From: Rhodospirillaceae bacterium | GTDB lineage: Bacteria > Pseudomonadota > Alphaproteobacteria > UBA8366 > GCA-2717185 | Direction: 5' to 3' | Assembly: GCA_018660965.1 (NCBI GenBank) | Contig: JABJJH010000027.1 | Location: 1 to 27,092 of the forward strand | Length of the DNA: 27,092 bases | In this document: piece after piece, positions 23,769-27,092 of the stretch | How the letters are laid out: each line of letters opens with the position of its first letter | Numbering within the stretch: the stretch's first letter is position 1 | Position numbers and translations under genes: made by a program | The notes under the pieces: model-generated | Databases searched by the model: none | The model's input: the letters and a program-made list of their open reading frames with translations, nothing else | Told to the model about the DNA's origin: nothing

Positions 23769-24776
23769 ATGAAACAACATATTTTAGATAAATGTATCAA
23801 TTCGGTTTACGGCAGGACCATCATCGCGGGGATTTTTCTGGCCACGGTGTTTGTGTTGACGCCCGTATCGTTGATGGCGCGTCTATTTGACCAGTGGGAA
23901 GGTTCGGAGTTGACCTCCGAACTGAGCACGCTGGAGCCCGCCGGGTCGATTGCGACCTTGGCTATTCCGCAGGATGTCCGTGCGATCGCGACGGTCGCCA
24001 AAGTGAAGTATGTGTTCGCGAACGCGGGATATACCCTGGACGCTGTCCGCGAGCGTGAAGCGGATGTGCCGCGTATTCAACATGCTTATTTGCCGAATGA
24101 TTTGTCCATCCTGACCCAGGCGAATGAGCGCAAGGGCATCTTCCTGCATTTCATGTTGCCTTACGTGCTGGAAGCCAATCACCGTGTGGCGGCGCAACGG
24201 GCGCGGCTGGTTATGCTGGACGCGAAGCTGAAGTCGGGGACGCCTTTGGCGGGGACCGATATTGAATGGATGGCGAAGCTTGGGCAGGAATACGGCGTCC
24301 AGTCTGATAATATGAGCGAATTGTTGCGCCGCGTTGACGTCATGCCGCCATCGCTGGCGCTGGCTCAGGCGGCGATTGAAAGCGGCTGGGGAACGTCTCG
24401 TTTCGCCCAGGAAGGCAACGCGCCCTTTGGGCAATGGACGACCGCGAAACATGAAGGTCTCGTGCCGCTTGGTCGTGAAGCGGGCAAGACGCACAAGGTG
24501 CGTGCGTACAAGACCATTAACGATTCCGTCGCTTCGTATTTACGCAACCTCAACACCCATCGCGCCTATCGTGAATTCCGCGATGTGCGGGCGTCTTTCC
24601 GGTCCAAGAGTACGCCGTTGAACAGCCTCGCGCTGGCCAAGGCGTTGAAGTCGTATTCCCAGATCGGCGACAAGTATGTCGGGCTGCTTCATCGGGTGAT
24701 TCAGGGCAATGACCTGACGTCGCTGGATCAGGCGCGGTTGGGCTCCAAGATCATGTCCTTCCAACCTGACGCGTAA
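23769..24776 (+). CDS. Bax-like membrane-anchored protein with glucosaminidase-type domain
   Basis: A 335-residue protein with a single N-terminal membrane segment or uncleaved signal (about 17-36) and a periplasmic remainder. The C-terminal part (about 163-325) resembles the glucosaminidase-type domain of E. coli Bax (COG2992). It includes PPSLALAQAAIESGWGTSRFA with Glu204 as the probable catalytic acid, followed by GNAPFGQW and ASYLRNLNTHRAYREFR. Relatives cleave the peptidoglycan or glycoprotein glycan backbone, but Bax itself has no firmly established reaction. AAGGAAA lies about eight bases before the ATG. It is 112 bp after nfuA, in an A+T-rich gap, and is convergent with the first dioxygenase gene 27 bp further on. 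Confidence 0.8.
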   Translation: MKQHILDKCINSVYGRTIIAGIFLATVFVLTPVSLMARLFDQWEGSELTSELSTLEPAGSIATLAIPQDVRAIATVAKVKYVFANAGYTLDAVREREADVPRIQHAYLPNDLSILTQANERKGIFLHFMLPYVLEANHRVAAQRARLVMLDAKLKSGTPLAGTDIEWMAKLGQEYGVQSDNMSELLRRVDVMPPSLALAQAAIESGWGTSRFAQEGNAPFGQWTTAKHEGLVPLGREAGKTHKVRAYKTINDSVASYLRNLNTHRAYREFRDVRASFRSKSTPLNSLALAKALKSYSQIGDKYVGLLHRVIQGNDLTSLDQARLGSKIMSFQPDA

Positions 24777-24803
24777 CGCGCCTCGGCTTTACGGGCAATC
24801 AGC

Positions 24804-25688
24804 CTAGACCATTTGGTGCATGGCGATGGGGCCGGCGCCGCTGACGGTGGTGCGGATGAAGATGCGCCGCTCGTCGCGGGGATAGTCCAACCGTCCGGAA
24901 TGCATGATCCCGCCGCGATTTTCCCACATCAATGTGTCGCCGATTCGCCAATCATGCTCCCACCGAAATTCGGGACGGTCGATTACGTCGAACAGATCCT
25001 CCAACAGGGCTTCGCTTCTGGTCTCGTCCACCCCAAGGATGCGGGTCGTGATCAACGGATTGACGTAAATCGACGGCTGACCCGTTATCGGGTGCGCGCA
25101 GATTACCGGATGGATGGCGACGGTTTGGCTGTCATCGGCCAGGGTGCTGGCGGCGAGGCTGGTTTTTTTGTTCCGCGCATGCCCGCCATATTGGAATTCG
25201 GCCTGTAACCCCGCAAGATGGGACTTCAATGTTTCCGGCAAGCTGACGTAGGCGGCGGCGGTGTCGGTGAAACAGGTGTTTCCGCCGCGCGATGGGATTT
25301 CCTGTGCGTGTAGCAGTGTCGCTTTTGCGGGAACCGGGTCGTAGGACAAGTCCGAATGCCACCCGTCGCGTAAATCTTCCGACGCCCCGCGTCGCGCGCC
25401 GGCTTCATTAAATCGCCCGTCTTTGTCCACGTTGGACATCACTACGATATCCGGCGCGTCGGGATGCTGGTAGGACTTTTGAACATGGGGTTGCAGCGCG
25501 CCGAAACTGGCGGACAGCCGCACAAGCTGATGAACGTCAAGCGGTTGGCCGCGGAACAACAGGACCCGCCGGTCCAGAAACGCTTGTTCAATCGCCGCGA
25601 CCGTCGCGCCGTCCAGGGCCCGCGACGGGTCGACGCCGGAAATTTCCGCGCCGATGGATTCGGGCGTGTTGTGGATTTCAAGCGCCAT
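24804..25688 (-). CDS. TauD/TfdA-family Fe(II)/2-oxoglutarate-dependent dioxygenase (copy 1)
   Basis: A 294-residue cytoplasmic enzyme of the TauD/TfdA fold. The iron-binding facial triad is intact: H111 and D113 (GWHSDLSYDP) and H263 (GGIMHSGR). The arginine that binds 2-oxoglutarate is probably R279 in FIRTTV. The N-terminus shows GAEISGVD (13-20), frequent in this family. Members hydroxylate taurine, alkyl sulfonates, aryloxy acids or carnitine-like compounds; the substrate cannot be told, and no sulfonate transporter is nearby. An in-frame TTG at 25697 is possible, but the ATG at 25688 is taken. The ribosome binding site is weak, and repeats overlap the start region. It is a tandem but diverged paralogue of the gene at 25828-26673. 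Confidence 0.9.
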   Translation of the reverse strand: MALEIHNTPESIGAEISGVDPSRALDGATVAAIEQAFLDRRVLLFRGQPLDVHQLVRLSASFGALQPHVQKSYQHPDAPDIVVMSNVDKDGRFNEAGARRGASEDLRDGWHSDLSYDPVPAKATLLHAQEIPSRGGNTCFTDTAAAYVSLPETLKSHLAGLQAEFQYGGHARNKKTSLAASTLADDSQTVAIHPVICAHPITGQPSIYVNPLITTRILGVDETRSEALLEDLFDVIDRPEFRWEHDWRIGDTLMWENRGGIMHSGRLDYPRDERRIFIRTTVSGAGPIAMHQMV

Positions 25689-25738
25689 TTCGATCAAGCC
25701 GCCGCTTTATTGGTCAAGTGGACAGCTTATCGAAATGG
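25685..25738. repeat. Inverted repeat across the start region of dioxygenase copy 1
   Basis: A perfect 10-bp inverted repeat: CCATTTCGAT (25685-25694) and ATCGAAATGG (25729-25738), separated by 34 bp. The left arm overlaps the start codon of the dioxygenase gene. It could be an operator with two arms, or a remnant of duplicated sequence; nothing here decides between these. Confidence 0.5.
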
Positions 25739-25804
25739 ACGGGGCTCGCAACCACAGACCACGAACATATTGATCTGGTGGGGCAACTGATCGAAACGGA
25801 TGGG
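25707..25804 (+). repeat. Imperfect direct repeat, two copies of about 38 bp
   Basis: Copy 1 is 25707-25743 and copy 2 is 25767-25804, offset by about 60 bp. Hand alignment gives 28 identities in 38 columns with one single-base gap. Copy 2, read on the + strand, ends an open stretch whose stop is a TAG at 25829-25831. Translated, it reads like a fragment (DHEHIDLVGQLIETDG) and copy 1 gives a frame-shifted echo (QLIEMDG). This may be the decayed end of a lost gene or its partial duplication. I cannot name that gene. Confidence 0.4.
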
Positions 25805-25818
25805 AACCATCCGTTTCG
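25792..25818 (-). terminator. Strong hairpin downstream of dioxygenase copy 2
   Basis: A perfect 12-bp inverted repeat (CGAAACGGATGG and CCATCCGTTTCG) with a three-base loop. On the - strand it starts nine bases after the stop codon of the dioxygenase gene at 25828. No U-run follows on either strand, so it would be a weak intrinsic terminator or a 3'-end stabilising stem; a role as DNA-binding site is also possible. Confidence 0.5.
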
Positions 25819-25827
25819 GTTGCGCCA

Positions 25828-26673
25828 CTAGAAAGGCGTATCGCCTGACACCGTGATGCGATGCATGCGGCGGCGCTGACCGGCGTAGTCGTCAATCGCA
25901 TTGTGTTGTGTGCATCGATTATCCCACATGGCCATTGACCCCTTGTCCCAGTGAAAGCGACAGGTGAATTCAGGTTTCACTGCATGCTTGCGCAAGAAGT
26001 CCAGGATTGGGTCGCTTTCCTCTTTTGTCATGCCGGCGATCGTTTCTACATGCGACCCGATAAACAGGGACTTGCGCCCGGTTTCCGGATGGGTGCGGAT
26101 CAGGGGATGTTCGCTGCTGCGAACGCCGAGGTCTTCGTCGTTCATTTTGACGCCGTTCAATGCCTTGTATCGTTCCTTGCGGGATTTTTTACCGGGGCGG
26201 TCGCCGACGCACAGCACTTTAAGCCCGGACAACATGGATTTCATGGGCTCCGACAGCGCGTCGTAGGCGGCGTACATATTGGCGAACAAGGTGTCGCCGC
26301 CCGCGTCTGGCACTTCCTTGGCGTACAGGATGGTCCCCATGTTGGGTTTGGGCGTGAACATCTGGTCGACATGCCACACGCCGCCAAAATTATGCGGGTC
26401 GGTTTCGGTTTTCAGAATCTCGAAAATATCGGGATGGTCGGGCATACCCTGCATATAGGGGTGATGGTGAATGCCGCCGAACCGTTTGGCGAAGCCGAGC
26501 TGCTGTTCCGGAGAAATATCCTGGTCCTTGAAGAAAATGACGCAATGATCCAGCAGCGCCTGGTGAATGGCGTCGAAGGATGCGTTGTCCAGATCCTTCG
26601 ACAGATCGACGCCGGAGATTTCCGCGCCCAACGCCCCGGCGACCGGAATCGCCTGAATATCCTGTGCGCTCAT
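25828..26673 (-). CDS. TauD/TfdA-family Fe(II)/2-oxoglutarate-dependent dioxygenase (copy 2)
   Basis: A 281-residue dioxygenase of the same family as its downstream neighbour but only distantly similar. The facial triad is H101 and D103 (VWHVDQMF) and H257 (TQHNAIDDY), and the probable 2-oxoglutarate arginine is R272 (MHRITV). It lacks a signal peptide, so it acts in the cytoplasm. The start at 26673 is preferred to the ATG at 26688, because GGAG lies nine bases before 26673 while nothing resembling a ribosome binding site precedes 26688. A perfect 14-bp palindrome lies 34 bp upstream, between this gene and the divergent oxidoreductase. Substrate unknown. The strong hairpin after the stop suggests the two dioxygenase genes may not form one uninterrupted transcript. 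Confidence 0.9.
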   Translation of the reverse strand: MSAQDIQAIPVAGALGAEISGVDLSKDLDNASFDAIHQALLDHCVIFFKDQDISPEQQLGFAKRFGGIHHHPYMQGMPDHPDIFEILKTETDPHNFGGVWHVDQMFTPKPNMGTILYAKEVPDAGGDTLFANMYAAYDALSEPMKSMLSGLKVLCVGDRPGKKSRKERYKALNGVKMNDEDLGVRSSEHPLIRTHPETGRKSLFIGSHVETIAGMTKEESDPILDFLRKHAVKPEFTCRFHWDKGSMAMWDNRCTQHNAIDDYAGQRRRMHRITVSGDTPF

Positions 26674-26706
26674 AATCGGAATCTCCATCGAATTGGTTTC
26701 AGAAAT

Positions 26707-26720
26707 AATGTCCGGACATT
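26707..26720. promoter_or_regulatory. Perfect palindrome in the divergent dioxygenase/oxidoreductase promoter region
   Basis: AATGTCCGGACATT is a perfect 14-bp palindrome, 33 bp upstream of the dioxygenase start and 113 bp upstream of the oxidoreductase start. The TGTC...GACA arms resemble operators of GntR-family (FadR-type) repressors. A second inverted repeat, CCCTA (26729-26733) and TAGGG (26741-26745), is nearby. No regulator gene is inside the window, so the binding protein is unknown. Confidence 0.45.
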
Positions 26721-26833
26721 TAATGTAGCCCTACAAAGAATAGGGTTTCAACCTGACCCGCCTGCGGCAAGATGTGGCGCCCCTGCGCAAAGTGCGTAGA
26801 ATGGCGCGCAACAGAATTAGGAGTGCATGCGCG

Positions 26834-27092
26834 ATGAAAGCCGTAATGTTGATACCGGGCCCGGATGGCGGGCGGATTGAAGTCCAGGACGCACCGCAGC
26901 CGACGCCCGGACCCCGCGACGTGTTGATCAAGGTCAAGGCGACCGCGATCAACCGGGGCGAAGTCGCGGGTCGCCGTGGCCTGAAAACCGGCGATCCGGT
27001 TATTTCCGGCATCGAACTGGCGGGTGAAGTCGCGGGCGTTGGCGCCGGTCTGGATGGGGGCGCGACCGATTTCAAGGTCGGCGACCGGGTGA
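26834..27092 (+). CDS. MDR-family zinc-binding-type alcohol dehydrogenase / quinone oxidoreductase, 3' partial
   Basis: Only the first 86 residues are inside the window. They begin MKAVMLIPGPDGG and contain PRDVLIKVKATAINRGE and ISGIELAGEVAGVG followed by KVGDRV. This is the N-terminal GroES-like domain of medium-chain dehydrogenase/reductases. INRGE stands where zinc enzymes have a Cys ligand motif (ICHTD or similar), and the usual GHE is replaced by GIE, so this part looks like the zinc-independent quinone oxidoreductase branch. The start at 26834 has AGGAG ten bases upstream. The gene is divergent from the dioxygenase, sharing a 160-bp promoter region. The cofactor domain and substrate cannot be seen. 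Confidence 0.85.
   Translation, partial: MKAVMLIPGPDGGRIEVQDAPQPTPGPRDVLIKVKATAINRGEVAGRRGLKTGDPVISGIELAGEVAGVGAGLDGGATDFKVGDRV

Noticed and set aside
1..27092. Defence islands, prophage, insertion sequences, CRISPR arrays, toxin-antitoxin pairs
   Set aside because: Looked for on both strands; no transposase, integrase, cas, restriction or toxin-like gene and no regular spacer array was seen. The macro-domain gene alone is not evidence of a defence system.

Overview
The window looks like chromosomal DNA of a GC-rich alphaproteobacterium, probably a Rhodospirillales-type free-living bacterium. Three things point there. The order maeB - mutS - glnD - murJ - trpS - usp - nfuA is one I know from many alphaproteobacterial genomes. 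PstC and PstA are the long alphaproteobacterial forms. The proteins are rich in Ala, Gly, Arg and Asp. This placement is inference; no rRNA or tRNA gene is present to confirm it.

Region 1 (1-2719, + strand): a PfkB-family kinase cut by the left edge, an AmpG-like permease and a MacroD-type macro-domain protein form a tight operon (12 nt gap, then an ATGA overlap). Region 2 (2716-10369, - strand): a complete phosphate-starvation module in transcription order phoR, pstS, pstC, pstA, pstB, phoU, phoB. A four-half-site Pho box lies between phoR and pstS, and a hairpin lies between pstS and pstC. Together they encode the high-affinity phosphate ABC transporter, its PhoU brake and the PhoR/PhoB two-component system.

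Region 3 (10403-22846): maeB (-) is followed, divergently, by mutS, glnD, murJ, trpS, a DUF2333 gene and a universal stress protein gene (all +). These cover malate oxidation, mismatch repair, nitrogen signalling, lipid II flipping, tryptophan charging and stress response. Region 4 (22847-24776, +): an A+T-rich intergenic stretch, then nfuA (Fe-S carrier) and a Bax-like membrane-anchored glucosaminidase-fold protein. Region 5 (24804-27092): two tandem TauD/TfdA-family dioxygenases (-) and, divergently, the start of an MDR-family oxidoreductase cut by the right edge.

The longest gene-free stretch is 22847-23104 (258 bp), so no gap exceeds 300 bp. I see no CRISPR array, insertion sequence, prophage, tRNA, rRNA or origin. 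Most of the window is ordinary housekeeping DNA and I found no convincing new system. The items most worth a second look are the tandem Pho box, the kinase/AmpG/macro-domain operon, the inverted and direct repeats around the two dioxygenase genes, and the A+T-rich leader of nfuA.
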